NCBI GenBank assembly: GCA_949752745.1
Contig: OX457031.1
Location: 23,666,642-23,730,641, forward strand
DNA length: 64,000 bases
Direction: 5' to 3'
DNA from: Protula sp. h YS-2021
Taxonomy: Eukaryota; Annelida; Polychaeta; Sabellida; Serpulidae
A program made the translations under genes and the position numbers. Shown piece after piece: positions 12,946 to 38,839 of this stretch. Under the pieces are notes generated by a model. That model was given only the letters and a program-made list of their open reading frames with translations. It did no database searches and was not told the origin of the DNA. The stretch's first letter is position 1, and the number at the start of each line of letters is the position of its first letter.

Positions 12946-13644
12946 CAGTAAAACCCCGAACATGGACACCCCTCTATTATGGACATCACTGAATTATAGA
13001 CAGCATTTTTCAGTCTGTTTCGAAACGCCATAGGGTTCTGTTATACCTAGAACCCTCTATTGTGGACACCTCTCTATTCAAAATTCTTTTTATCCCTTTA
13101 GTACGGTTACACATTTAAAACAATCCCTCTATTGTGGAGAGTCATATTGCTGTCCATATTTTGTACGTTATGTAAACAACCCCTATAAGCTTGTTACTCG
13201 GTAGTGTTTGTTTTTTTTTCGCTATTGTTATCTGTGGGTATTGAGTACATTATAATGAACACAGTGCATTTAAAGACAATAGGGCTCATTACAAAAGATA
13301 TGTGCTTAAGATAGAAGCTTGATACGACTGTACGACTAATCCCTATTGACATATCTTTTAAAATGCGTATAAAAGAACAAATAATTCATTGTCTTTATGC
13401 TCAGTTAAGATGATATACAAGGTGTTAAGTCTGAATATCGCTGGCGTGAAAAGAAAACGGAACGAACTTTCACTATCTGATAAAGTTAAAATAATCAAAG
13501 CTAGTGATAGAAAAAGTGTGAGAAAATAGCCAAAGATTTTAGTTGTAGTTGTCAGATAGAACAAGACCTCGAAATTAGGGACACCCCGCCATTAGGGACA
13601 AAATTATTCAGTCACTTTTTGCGCCTAATAGCGGGGTTTCACTG
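12946..13644 (+). mobile_element. Pogo/Tigger-like DNA transposon, non-autonomous derivative
   Basis: A 699-bp element bounded by inverted repeats CAGTAAAACCCCG (left) and CAGTGAAACCCCG (right, reverse complement), flanked on both sides by TA (12944-12945, 13645-13646), as expected for Tc1/mariner/pogo insertion. Near the right end, from about 13418 on the plus strand, is a remnant of the CENP-B/pogo-type helix-turn-helix domain (KRKRNELSLSDKVKIIKASD, continuing RKSVRK), stopped by a frameshift near 13528. The catalytic domain is missing. The left third has several imperfect CTCTATTNTGGACA repeats. Confidence 0.85.
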
Positions 13645-13649
13645 TAGTT

Positions 13650-14920
13650 TAACAATTGTATTTTGGCATAATAGTTGAATGTAATCATAAACATGCATAT
13701 TTTGCACCGTTATACACTTTAAATGTCTCATTTCAATCAACCAGAAAAGTTTTTAAACACTTAAATGCATAAAATACATCTACATCTTCTGCTGAGCTGA
13801 AGATGCCAGGGTTACTCTGTCTAAACAACGTCTACAAACTCCAAATTTTTTAAAAAGCTTGGTGCTCTTTATTAGAGTGATCGAGGTATTTGTGAAATAC
13901 TGTTAAAGGTTAATGAAAAAATGAAATCAATGTTGCTTATTTCTAAATTGGACGCATGTGGCAAAGGATATGGAACTGTGAAAAATACAGTTAATCGCAC
14001 GGTTTAAAGTGATATACAGTCTCAACAGAACTTACTTTGGCATTCTGGGTCAAGATGTTGGTCTGATCATTGAAATTTTCAGAACTGTACAGGCTAGTAA
14101 ATTATTGAAGGGCAAACGCCCTTTCAGATTCATCCTGAGCTGCTGGCGACTTGATTTTTGATCGAGATTTGTAAGGCTCCGTATTTACCAGGAATTCAAA
14201 TTATAATTGTGGGAAATTCATTTCAGCTTGTTAGACTGGCGACAGACTGTGTTTCGTAACAGTGTTTAGACTTTTGCATCACAACTATAGAAGGCTGCAT
14301 GTCTCTATATCATTAATTTCAAAGGATTAGGTTCCCACTCATTGTCATTATCTTTTCGTTTTATTCGAAAATTTCCTGATGATCTATGCGTTTAATATTT
14401 AAGCTCTTTCAAGTTATTTTTTCTCTTTTGCTACTTCCAGAGTGAGTTAACGAAAACGTTATTCTACATTTATTAAGAACGTATGTTATTCCAAGCCAGA
14501 AACACAACTATGCAAAATAGCAACGATTTTTCCAGCTGAGTTTTGTCTGTAAGGGTCTGTTAAACGGGTGTATCTTGATTCAAGTATTCTAGGCCTTCAT
14601 CGTAGTCTTGCTTTTCTAATGATGTTTTGGATCTTGTGCGATTGACCTGAATTCAAAACAGCTGTGTTTTCAATACAAATGTGAAACAACAATGCTGTTA
14701 ATACAAGTGCAAGGTTTATTTGGGATATTTAGGTAATAGTCATTTTCCTGGTAAAGAATCAAGAATAATAGCATCTTGAAATTTTGCAGTTGTTTCTAAA
14801 CCTTTTCCATGTAGATATACAAAGCATCAACTATTTGAGCTTCAAGAACATTTTGTCATAAACTTAAAAAACACTACTTGCAATAACAAAACGGTTAAGT
14901 AACGCCTTAATTAAAAGTAC
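13650..14920. other. 3' flank of class I copy 2, no gene seen
   Basis: No open frame of note. The part from about 14450 to 14890 aligns with 47330-47780, the 3' flank of class I copy 3, so a downstream block was carried along with class I genes. I see no polyadenylation signal clear enough to call. Confidence 0.55.
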
Positions 14921-14922
14921 AT

Positions 14923-17900
14923 TTAGAGCAAACTAACAATACTTAATTGATATACCAGGTTGTAATCTTTCGCCGTTACAGAACGGCAACTTGAATCCTT
15001 AACGGCGTCTGGAAAAAAGCAAAAAACCGCATCAATAGGAACAGTTGTTAATCCAAAAGCTCCTGTTTTTCGAAAGCGATGATCACTCGCCATTGCAATT
15101 GCCATTGCAATAAAACTGTTGAATATATTGAATATATTTGTCGAGTAAAAAAGTTCTTGCGATTAACCTACTCTTTATCAATGCTGCAAAAACTGCTGCA
15201 GTAACCGACGTGAGTAATCCAAGTGTACCGAATAGCAACGGAGAAATACCATAGAGATCTGATCTAAAAGTACAAAAAATAGCATACTAAGAAGAAAACG
15301 TGGTCTGGGGCGGAAGGATCACTTGTTTTTACTTAGCTTCTGGCAATTCGTTACAAAATTTTAATAAATGGATATTGCAACAGATGGAATGTGCTCATTC
15401 TAACTGAGCAGTTAAAACGAAACCACAAGAGAGTGAATTTGCATTCTTTGAGGGTGAACGAAAGTTGTGTAAATGCTCACATTTTACTCCCTTGTGTTGT
15501 AACAGTAAAATTGTTTGTGCTGTTTCCATGGTCAATAATATAGCCTCCAGCTGTTAAAACGACAGTATTATTAATGAAACTGTCGTTTAAATCTTGCAAA
15601 CTACACGTCTTCGATGGCAAAGGAAGGGTTTGTGACGGTTGGGGATAAAAAACAACTCCTAAACCAAGCCACATACTTATTCCTAAACCGGAGAGGAATC
15701 CAATGCACGCACTCTGAAAATTAAATTGATAGTATCACTACTGGCTTCTGATTCTCAATGTCGGCTAAATAATAATACGATATGTATTTTGTGCTAATCT
15801 TTGCTATATAAATCCGGCATGTCAGCTATTATGAAACGTAAAACATATTAGTCAGTTTGCTAGCATTAGTTGCTACTTACAATATTATCTACAAAGGGAA
15901 AAAGTCGGCCCATAAGAAATAGCGCTGCGACAGGACTTGCAAAAATCCCGTTAACTCTGACAGTCAGGCTGAATAGCTCTCCATCGCTGTAAAGCGCCAC
16001 AAAGGTTAGAAGTATCACAACCACAGCGCAGAAAACAGCTTCGGACAAAGCAAACAAACAAATACTACATCATGCATTTTGCCAGTTGAACATCAATGAG
16101 ATATGTTATACAAAATTTTAAGAATGCAGTGAGTTATTAGACTTTAAAGCATTTTATACTGTACTTGCAGCAGTTCTTCCAAACTGAAAATGTTTTGTTT
16201 ACTCACAGATAAGTTTCGCTATACAGAGCGCAGTACTATCCTTGATTGATGTTGGCTTGATGTACTTGTAAATTGGAATAACAATGTCCACGAGAAAACT
16301 GGCAGCAAATGAGTTCTGCGACGACGACAAAGAACTAAACAGCAATGGAAATTATTTCAAAATTATTAAATTAAACTCAGAATGAATTGTTCGAATTGAG
16401 ATCAACAGCTATCCATAATAAACATCACTTATGAGTGTTCTCAGATGAGATCAGAATGTTATAGCCATAAAATTTGTTATGTTGCCCTTCGACTAGCTAG
16501 ATTAGACTAGTCTTCTTTTAAAGGCAAAACTGAACTTGAATATGATTACATGCATTATTATAAGGCAAAAAATAACTTTTTGTACTTCGTTTTTCACAGT
16601 GACCGCTCAATTTTCATGACGTAAGTATCTACCTGAGCGAAGCAGCAAATAAGCAAGCTAGGAACAAGCCCGACAGTCCAGGCAAAAATTCGAAAATATC
16701 CAGCATGAACAGCAGTACCAACTTAAATAATAAAAATACGTCAAACACATTTTTATGATACGAAATAGATGAACTTTATACCAAAAGGATTTTATAATAT
16801 ATTTCAAGCATAGTTTATTGCAAGTCATCAGCTACTTATTTTCTTGGTACAGCCTGACACAGGCACAACATTTAAATGTAACTTGATTATTTCCTTGTAA
16901 ATAGCTTTAAAACATAATGATGCAAATCTTTTATAATGCCTGGATATTACTTGGTTTGTTGAATGAATTCTTCCCTGCTCTAAAGGATCACAGCCTTCAT
17001 AATAAGCAAACATAACTAAGCCCATCACTCCAAACAGGGAGACGAGAAATAAAAACATAGGGATGTTTAAGTAGACGGCTCTGCAAACATTAAATAGTAC
17101 ATATAAATAAATATACTCCTTTTCAAACTAATTATTTTTGTTAAAACTAAAATAAAATAAAGCAAGATACCGTCAACCAAATTTGCAACCAAGTTCAGCC
17201 ACAGTGGGCTCAATTATCGTTTAAATTATTTTGTAAGAACAGCTCTAAGAAATTGTGTTCAGCTCTAAATTAAGAGTGAGGAAAGGTTAGCGCTGTTTAC
17301 AAAAGAATGTTTTGTTGTGATAACAATATTTATGCACAGACTTTGTGGCATCTTTGACGTTGCTAAGCGTGCAGTATCGCTGTATGTACACTTGAGATGA
17401 CATATAAGGAACCAATACTCTGCTGAAACCGCCAATCAAATATGTCCAAACGGATGACCTTATCAATGGATTTGGATTGATCCTGCAACCAGCATCAGCG
17501 CACAAGTTGAGTTTAAAAATTGTTGGTTTGGCACCAAAATTTTAACAAATTACAGGTAAATTTTGCATTTATGGGTTGATCTATTGGCTCAGTGGCTCCT
17601 GAGAAGTAAAGAGTTAGAAGGATGGATGAACTAATTTAACTTACTTGAAAAAATTCAGTCTTCCATTCTCTGAAGCAGTAAGCCACACTTGTGTAATTCC
17701 ACCAACACGAAGAGTACCGAGAACTAACAGCGCCACAATCCCCATGAACATGATGATACTTTGACATGTATCCACCCATAACACTGCTTTCATTCCACCC
17801 TATTGTTTTGAATAGTTATTCTCATAGTTATTTAAAATGAGTTGAGCGTGGCAAATATTTGGTTAAGAGCTAAGAGTTTAATAAGGTGTCAGTTTACACG

Positions 17901-20900
17901 ACTTGTCTTTGACAAACAGTTGTTTGGCTCAAAGATGTAATAAAGTATGGGTAAAATGTAAAATCCTTGGATTAGTATACATTCTTCACCGGAAATAATT
18001 GGAGTAGATAAATTTGGCGTATTATATTCTGTTATTCTCTATCTGCCCTTTGCACTAAAATCACTCAATCAAATCGACCTAAAATGAGAAAGGGGGAAAT
18101 GTACATATATATAAGTGCAAATGCAAATGACTGATGCTGCTTATGCCGGTCAAGAAACTTACAAGTGAGGTGTAAAATGTCCCCACTCCGGTAATGATTA
18201 TGACTGAAATCCATTCTGGAATTCCTGTAACTGCAAGAAAGGGGAAACCACTAAACTGAGAATTTAAATTTTATGTAAGCACTGTTATAAACAGTAACAA
18301 CAACATAATTTAAATTTTGAAAGTTTTGCAATTTCAAACTTTTGCTTCTGGCAATTTCATTTTATCTTTCTCCTATAACATGAAGGTAACTTTTGTTCAC
18401 AGAACTGTAGCTTACTTTACCCAGGTTCAATAAGGCCGCTATCATTATTAATTTTTGTCCATGCAATCGAGTTATCAACCCACATACCTTGGCTTAACGC
18501 TAATGATGGTCCGTATGTCACGATGGTCAAAATGAACAACTGAAGCCAGAGGGAACAATATATGTAGTTTTTATATATTTGCTATCTCATAAACGTATAT
18601 TGATACTACGTGTTATTGGTTCTTTGAAACGTTCTTGATAACATTTATTCTTAAAAGGGAAGTTATCCCTTTAGTGCCTCAAACAACTGAGCTATCAATT
18701 AGTGAAATAAATAACAAACTTGCAAAGAATATTTTAAGCTCATTTATAAATAATCTTTATAAATTGAAATAATCGTTTTAATAAGTTTACAGAAAAGTCC
18801 AGCGTCGTCGATTACTAAACTAAAAAAATGTTTGGTAATGTTACAAATACGTAGTATAACGCACCCGGCAAATGAGAAATACGATGCAAGCAAGAAAGCG
18901 CAAGGCACTGCTAAATCTGCTTCCCAGGTACTGAAATCAATGATATTATTGTTTTTTGTTATTATAATAATATTATTGTTAGTTTTTTGCTATTGTATCT
19001 ATTTTCCAGGTACTGAAAATGACAATATTTTTACTTTCTGTCATTGTAAAAGGAAATATGCTTAACTTAAAATTGGTATCTGATTTTTTTCACTATGTTA
19101 CGCCTCAGCCACCAGATAATCGCACAACCCAAGGATGAGAAACTTTGTTTTCTTAACATAGTTTCAAACGTGCCACACAGGTGTAGAAAATGTTATTTTT
19201 CTTATCTGATCAGTATGTGTAGACTATGATATTTTTCTTACCTGATCAGTGATAGGAAGTATACTTTCATTTTGCTAACTCACAATTATAAACATATTTA
19301 CTGAGTTGTTGGTTTTGCTGAATTCAGTTCAAAGGAGGCCTTAAACAGTGAGTTTAACTTCTTATACCAAAACGTTAAATATTTTTCCATATCGAAGGGC
19401 TAAAAATAGAGTGTTTACTTTTTAATAGGCTTTAATAGGTTTCTAGGCTTAATATATTCTTTGGCATTCAAAATGTATTTTCTACACTATTCGGTCAGCC
19501 GGTGATTCAGAATTAGGAAATAATACCTCACCTCATAGGCAGAAGTTATTTTTAGACTCAAGAAGAATGGCGCAAATAGGTGTGCTACAGCGGGACAAGC
19601 CAAAACATATCCTATGCCCATATAGATATATACTATCCCGTGATAATAAGACTCTACTGGATCTCCTGTTTTAACAAAAATTACAATTAGTTGCTGAATA
19701 AAACAGAAATCACATGTATTACCGGGAGTTTCCGAAAAAAAGCCCAGGGCTTCTATTTGGAAACTGGCCAATTTCAGGCGCTCATTTAGAAACCAAATAG
19801 AAGCCCCGGGGCTTCTATCAGGAAACAGTTTCCTAATTAGAGCCCCGAGGCTTCTATTTTTAGATAGGGGGAGGGGATTGTCGATATGTTTTTATTGAAA
19901 AAAGAAAACTTACCATCAATCTCTCATTAAAGCGCTACGTGCTGAGGATTTTGGCACAAAATATAACAAAACACACGAAAACAACAGTAACTAAAAAAGT
20001 CTGGTAAAGGGGGGGGGGGGTGGGAGTTGCCTTGTAGGAAGCACAGGATTAAGCAACGACGCAGAACGTGACGAGGGGTTTGCCTCACATCAAAGGATTA
20101 AGTGCACCGTGTCTGCATTGCTAGTAAACATAAGTTCTAAAAGGACTTGCAGGAAAGGAGGGGCAACATCACGCCGCCCGTTTCAGTACTCAGCCGGTTA
20201 TATTTCCAGTAATACTACGGAGTAAAGGTGGCAGTGGGGAGGGGGTGTGTATTCGCCTTGTGCAATGCAAAGGATTAAGCAACGATGCAGAAATGTCTGA
20301 GGGCTGCCTCATATCAAAGGATTAAGTGCACCGTGTCTGCTTTACGAGTAAACACGAGTTTTAAAAAGACTTGCAGGGAAGGAGGGGGGCTTTTATTAGG
20401 AAACGATTTTTTCAGGTCTTTATTTTAACTCCAAATAGAAGCCCCGGGGCTTCTATTGGGAAACAGTTTCCTAATAAGAGCCCCGGGGCTTTTATATGGG
20501 GGGAGCTTCTTTTCGGAAACTCCCGGTATGTATAATGTATTTTGTTTAGTTAACAAGTGTGTCTTTGTGGATTGTAAAAATAAATATGTTTAACATGAAG
20601 AATTGGTTCTGGTGTGTTTCATTCTTCTCTGCTATAGCCAACGGATAACAACGTAACTCAATTGAAAGGGGAGACAGGACTATAACATTTTGTCTCGCGA
20701 TTTTCAAATTTCACTAATCCAGCATCAGTGCATATTCCAGTTTTGATTTTCTCACAAAATTTGCTTAAATGGCACGTTGATACCTAAGTAATCTTAACTT
20801 AACTGTCATTGTTGATTTCTGCTTAATCTGTGACTTATAAGTAGTGTTAGTTAAGTAGGTATTAAAACTATCCAAAACGAATGCCTTCATCTTCCTGCCA

Positions 20901-21205
20901 GAGACCAAGAGGCAAAACAAATTGCTTTTAAAGAAAATGTAAGTTTATAAAATCGTTTGCAATGTTATGCAACATATATCAACAAACAAACCTAAGAATG
21001 ATATTGCAGATGTCCAGCTGACAAACAAAGAAACTGAAACGGGAACAACAGACATTCTTCTCCCAGCGAGGAGAAATTCCTCGGTTTTGTTGACATTTTG
21101 CTGGCGTCTCTCCTTAACAGCGTAATAGATTCCAATGGCTAATGACAGTAGCAGTGATAAGCTGAAGACCAAATAGTCAGCCCAGTGAAATAATGATTCA
21201 CCCAT
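14923..21205 (-). CDS. SLC5 sodium/solute symporter (SMCT/SMVT-like), class I copy 2, complete
   Basis: Complete 14-exon gene for a 581-residue sodium-coupled symporter of the plasma membrane. Exons: 20992-21205, 19532-19665, 18865-18930, 18488-18539, 18163-18230, 17645-17799, 17342-17482, 16951-17080, 16633-16721, 16207-16334, 15881-16038, 15481-15713, 15172-15263, 14923-15008 (TAA at 14925-14923). Lengths sum to 1746 nt with consistent phases. Landmarks in order are FLLAGRRMSVVPVSVS after TM1, TYGPSLALSQVTGIPEW, GGMKAVLWVDTCQS, INPNPLIRSSVWTYLIGG, EGCDPLEQGR, LPGLSGLFLACLFAASL, SSSQNSFAA (TM8, where the family's Na2-site Ser/Thr residues lie), and FYPQPSQTLPLPS before a loop with N-glycosylation sequons (NDS, NNT, NST, NFT). 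Similarity is to SLC5A8/SLC5A12/SLC5A6, and length is near the usual ~600. Intron 1 holds an 805-bp transposable element absent from its duplicate. Exon 11 uses an AAG acceptor. Substrate (monocarboxylate versus vitamin or iodide) is not decided by sequence. Confidence 0.9.
19722..20526. mobile_element. 805-bp palindromic non-autonomous DNA transposon in class I intron 1
   Basis: Begins CCGGGAGTTTCCGAAAA and ends with its reverse complement, flanked by TA on both sides. D1 shows the empty site with a single TA (1154-1155), so both ends and the target duplication are exact. Subterminal modules contain the perfect palindrome AGAAGCCCCGGGGCTTCT and GGAAACAGTTTCC at both ends. The interior has a direct repeat of about 125 bp (about 20035-20165 and 20262-20390, both holding AAGGATTAAGTGCACCGTGT). 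There is no coding capacity, so it must depend on a transposase elsewhere. TA duplication suggests the Tc1/mariner or a similar superfamily; the family is not identified. Confidence 0.88.
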
Positions 21206-21219
21206 TTTAGTTGTACGAT

Positions 21220-21300
21220 TTTCATTCCGTGTATCCCTTCTTCATTTAGGTATCCTGTTTTGTTCACTTAATTTTTGTCATTGAGTGTATCCTTTTTAAT
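21220..21300 (-). promoter_or_regulatory. Degenerate ~20-bp minisatellite upstream of class I exon 1 (copy 2)
   Basis: Duplicate of the block at 1850-1940, with one copy shortened to GGTATCC by a small deletion. It sits within 100 bp of the class I start codon at 21205. Confidence 0.4.
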
Positions 21301-21480
21301 CTTAATTACTTATCATTGAAACCAACGGATAATATCTTAAAAATTAAAATTAATGCGATTTGCTGCAGCTAATTCTATTTCTAATATATTATAAATTTTC
21401 CTCTAATATTTTGTCCATACTTTAATCCTTCATCTTGTAGCTTTATTAAGGTATGGATCAAATGAGTTTTAATCATAACA

Positions 21481-22255
21481 ATTCGTGAATTGCCTGAAAT
21501 TTTCAGGCATTTCGTGAACTGCCTGTAAGGGTCAGGCAATTCGTGAATTGACTAAAATTTTCAGGAGTTCGTGAATTGCCTGAAATTTAAGGGTTTCTTG
21601 TTCATAAATTGACTAAAGTCGTTTCAGGCAATTTGTGTATCAAAATATTAATTGCTTAACAGAGCCAAATTTGTTAATTTCTTTCTTTACAATCGAAACA
21701 ATTGGAATTAAGGCGTGTACTTGGGGAAATATAACAGGGGGTCTTACTATGCGTGTCTTACCTGACCATGTTTCATAATTGCAATTTTGACCAGAGTAAA
21801 ACATTGTCCTATGGGCTCCGGAATAGGTCATAGGCCAATAATGTTTCTCAAAGGAGTAGGGAATCAATTGAGTGGCGTATCACTTTCCTTCCAAGTTACT
21901 CCGAGGTTTAGGTCCTATACTATAAAAGGAACAAGTAAATACCGTCTTTATTTGAAAGCAGGTCCAAAAATTGCAATTTAATTTCTTGTGATGAATTTAA
22001 AATTAAAGATTTTAACGGGGTCTGTTATGTACATGCAACTATTGCTTTATAACTGCCTATAAAATGTAGTTATAAATAAAAGAAACATCAAACTTGTTCA
22101 ACATCTCTTATAAAACATGTTTCAGGGAATTCGTGAACTGAGTGGTCAATAATTTTAGGCAATTCACGAACTGCCTGAAAATTTTAGTCAATTCACGAAT
22201 TGCCTGAGCCCTACAGGCAGTTCACTAATTGCCTGAATACACAAATTGCCTGTAA
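21481..22255. mobile_element. Fold-back element with long inverted ends of short palindromes
   Basis: About 775 bp present in D2, replacing some 15 bp in D1 (near 2113-2128). Both ends, 120 bp or more each, are inverted copies of each other and consist of repeated palindromic units such as CAGGCAATTCGTGAATTGCC. The central part (about 21660-22110) is unique sequence without a supported coding region. No target duplication is evident. Likely a non-autonomous fold-back or MITE-like element. Confidence 0.75.
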
Positions 22256-22765
22256 CATATATCAACACAACAAAGATAAATTTTGAAAACTAGTGATCTT
22301 AAATCATATCTATATATGTATGTAGGATAGAGTGTAAATTTGTTGTCATTATGTAGTGTGTCTTATTAATACAGAACATTCCCTCATTTCGTTTGTCTTA
22401 CTTTGTCTTAATAATTATATTTGTACTATTATTTATATCTTTTATCCATATCAGTGATATGTTACAAGACGTACTGAATCACATCTACCTTCATATCTTT
22501 AATATGAAGTAAAGCAAAAGTTAATATCAGAGGTAGTTTTCTGTTGCGTCCTTCACCTCTGATATGTTTCAATGCTTTCATTGGGTTTTGAAGAAGTAAC
22601 CCAACACTCTTCTTTAGCATTAACACTTGTATGTGAAAGATGCATGATGAATGCTAACGTTCGCTAAAACAACATTTGGATGCAGACCCAGGGTTTTTAA
22701 TTGGAGGGAAGGGCAAAGTTCAATGTATCGACATGTTGTCATAAACCTTATTTTGTTGGCGGTTT

Positions 22766-22888
<123 letters not shown>

Positions 22889-22889
22889 A

Positions 22890-25725
22890 TGGATGAGTGG
22901 GTATGAGCGGGTTCATTAATGCACAAACATTTTCTGCACATTACTTTGCTTTTTATCTTGGCTATAATAAACTACGTACAATATTTCATGCTGGGCGTAT
23001 CACAAACGAACGGTTGTCCGTGAAAGACCTACTGAACTTAGGTCCTAATCTTTCCAAGTTTTCGTTATAAGCAGCTGCAATAGACTAAAAGAAGTTCTGG
23101 ACATTATATTGAAATCAAGGCAGATAATAATAATAATGCTAATATTACTACTACTACTACTGCTACTACTACTACTACTTCTACTACTACTATTACTACT
23201 ACTCCTACTACTACTACTACTACTACTACTGATACTAATACTAATAATAATAATAATAATAATAATAATATCGATATGAAGCAACGTTATTATGTAACAG
23301 GGCAAACAATTCGTATGTTTCACACTGGTCTGTCACAAGGGGCAATCGTCAGAGCACCCCTGTTGGCTGTATCAATTTAGGCAACGTTACCAAGAGACGG
23401 ACTCCTTAGGAGACCGCCCACGACAGGGTTCATCTAGGTCAACAACTCTGTGACCAGATCAAGCTATCCGAAAGACGCATCTTCGCAATCTTCCAGTCTG
23501 CAGTAGCATACTGCTGGCATACACTATTCTATGAAAAGTTTACATATTTCACACATACGTGTAACACAAGATGCCCTTAAAATAGAAATATGACGTATCT
23601 TCATTTTTCACATATATTGCGCAAGCCTCTATTAACAAGTAATTGGCAGGCTGCCGGTTATCTTGAAGCTCGATGCTTAGGAGCTAAGTATTAATTTACA
23701 AAAAAATCGAAATAACGCCTCACTGTGGGATAGCTGTGTGCGGCCTGACATTTGAAATGTTTGTTACAGTCTAAAGAAGACAAAAACTGTAACATTGTTT
23801 TTCGTGATATTTAAAAACCAAAGGATTATATAACTGGTCTTTTACTTACAATTCTGTTTCTTTTACTTGTTTAAGTTGTCATGAAAAAAGTAACAAATGA
23901 CTTATTTTGTATTGTTTTTCTTTGCTATAGTTGCTGCAGTCACATATTATTGTTACATTTTAACAGAAAGTTTCTTTATTGACTGATACGCAGGTATTTG
24001 ATAAATGTCTATTCTTCATTTGACAAATCCATATCTGCTTACTAGCTAATGTTGATCAAATATGTACGTCTATTTTAACGATTTTAACGAATTACAAGGA
24101 ATTTCAGTTATTGTCCTAATTTTTATTCGCATAAAACTTAGAACAACATGCAAATCGTATATCTGATTAGCGTTGTATTTTAAGAAGCAGTATATGGTAA
24201 AACTAAAGTATTCTGAATATGTCGGATGTCTGAAATCATAACTTTGTTTAAACAAATTTAAATCACTATGAAGCGAACAGATTTTTATACGAATGTGATA
24301 TTATTTCACCTAGACGTAGGAACCTTGCAGATACTCGTCCTCTGTTATTTATAAACAAAACAAATAATTCAGAATAAAATGTTCAGTATAAAATGATTTC
24401 TAATCAGATGGATGCATCACAACGAAACGACTGTACGTGTTTACTGGTGCTCTTTCTGCTAGGTCTGGTATTGTCCGATACGATGTTCACCTGAAAAAGT
24501 CCTTTCAGTGCTTTTGCTTATTTTCCAAGACTTTTTGTAAACATGAATGCAATGTAACATTTTCAAGAAACAACAAACACTCAAATGCATAAATAAAGTA
24601 TGTAATCAATAATGTTATTTTGGCAACCCCTAAGTTTTAAATGTGACTAGGATCTTGAACTCGTCGTAATAAAGTCAGAAAATAACAGACAGGCTATGGC
24701 TCTAATATACTTGCACTTGAAATTAAGCAGAAAATGAAACTTACCAGATAGTACTCTGTATCGTTAGACAATCGACGACGCAAATAACTAGTACAACCTA
24801 TAAACAACACAATAAAGATGCAATTGCCTCAGAAATAAACTGATAAGAGTAGACAAACGTGTGGTTTGAGCTAGAAGCCCTTCTCAGTCTGCAGTCTGAA
24901 GATCAGCAGATGAATAGTGCGGAAGTCTTAGTAGGAGGTTCTCTATCAGTCCATTCGCTTGTGTTGCTTAATTTCACTTCATGATTAGTTATTTTGCCTA
25001 TCACATGAGATAAGTCTGACTTGGTGCTCTAACTGTGACAAGTACATAATTCCGATACTGCAGAAAAACCACTGCACTGCACTGTAAGCAATGCATTACC
25101 CTTATAAAAAATAAAATATATGTACCGCAAATTTCTGATGTGTAAGTCACGACTTACACATTTATATTGCATTTGCTCCATCCTCGACAGTGGTTTAGCT
25201 TATAGATTTGTATTTATTTTATTTATATTTTTAGCCAAAACATAAATAGTCAGAGGTAAAACTTCAATCTTCTGGATAAATAAGATGTGTAAACTTAATG
25301 CACTATCACAAAGTATCTGGGCTTCTAACTGAAAGCACATCAAAGTTTGCTCTTGCCTTTGTAATTACAACCAGAAAGCGGAGTAGCTTAATCCTTTGCA
25401 TCAGGCTGAGTCTACGTTAGTGCTTGATAAAAAGAGAAAGGGGTACAGCAGCAGACAAGATACGCTTAATACTTTGCATGTATGGTGCCTGTGTCACCGT
25501 CTACGAAATAAAACCTTTTGTATAAATAGAATAAATAGAAAGCCTTTTCATTGTGACTAGTGTTGATAAAATAAGCAATTAATCCGATGAACGTGAATGC
25601 GTGAGCCTTGTAAAACAAAAAGGGGAAATGTATGGGGATGCCTTAAGAATTCACTTACAAACCCGGTTTATAAGAAATGAGTAGCTCATGAAAGCGACGA
25701 AAAGTTTTGATGTTCAAAATATATC
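22890..25725. other. Intergenic block between class I copy 2 and class II copy 2
   Basis: Equivalent to 2780-5475 in D1. Apart from the trinucleotide repeat I see nothing coding; the few short open frames are not kept between the two copies. Confidence 0.6.
23146..23270. repeat. (CTA)n then (TAA)n repeat, D2
   Basis: Imperfect CTA run followed by a TAA run not present in D1. Confidence 0.93.
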
Positions 25726-25727
25726 TG

Positions 25728-38839
<13,112 letters not shown>

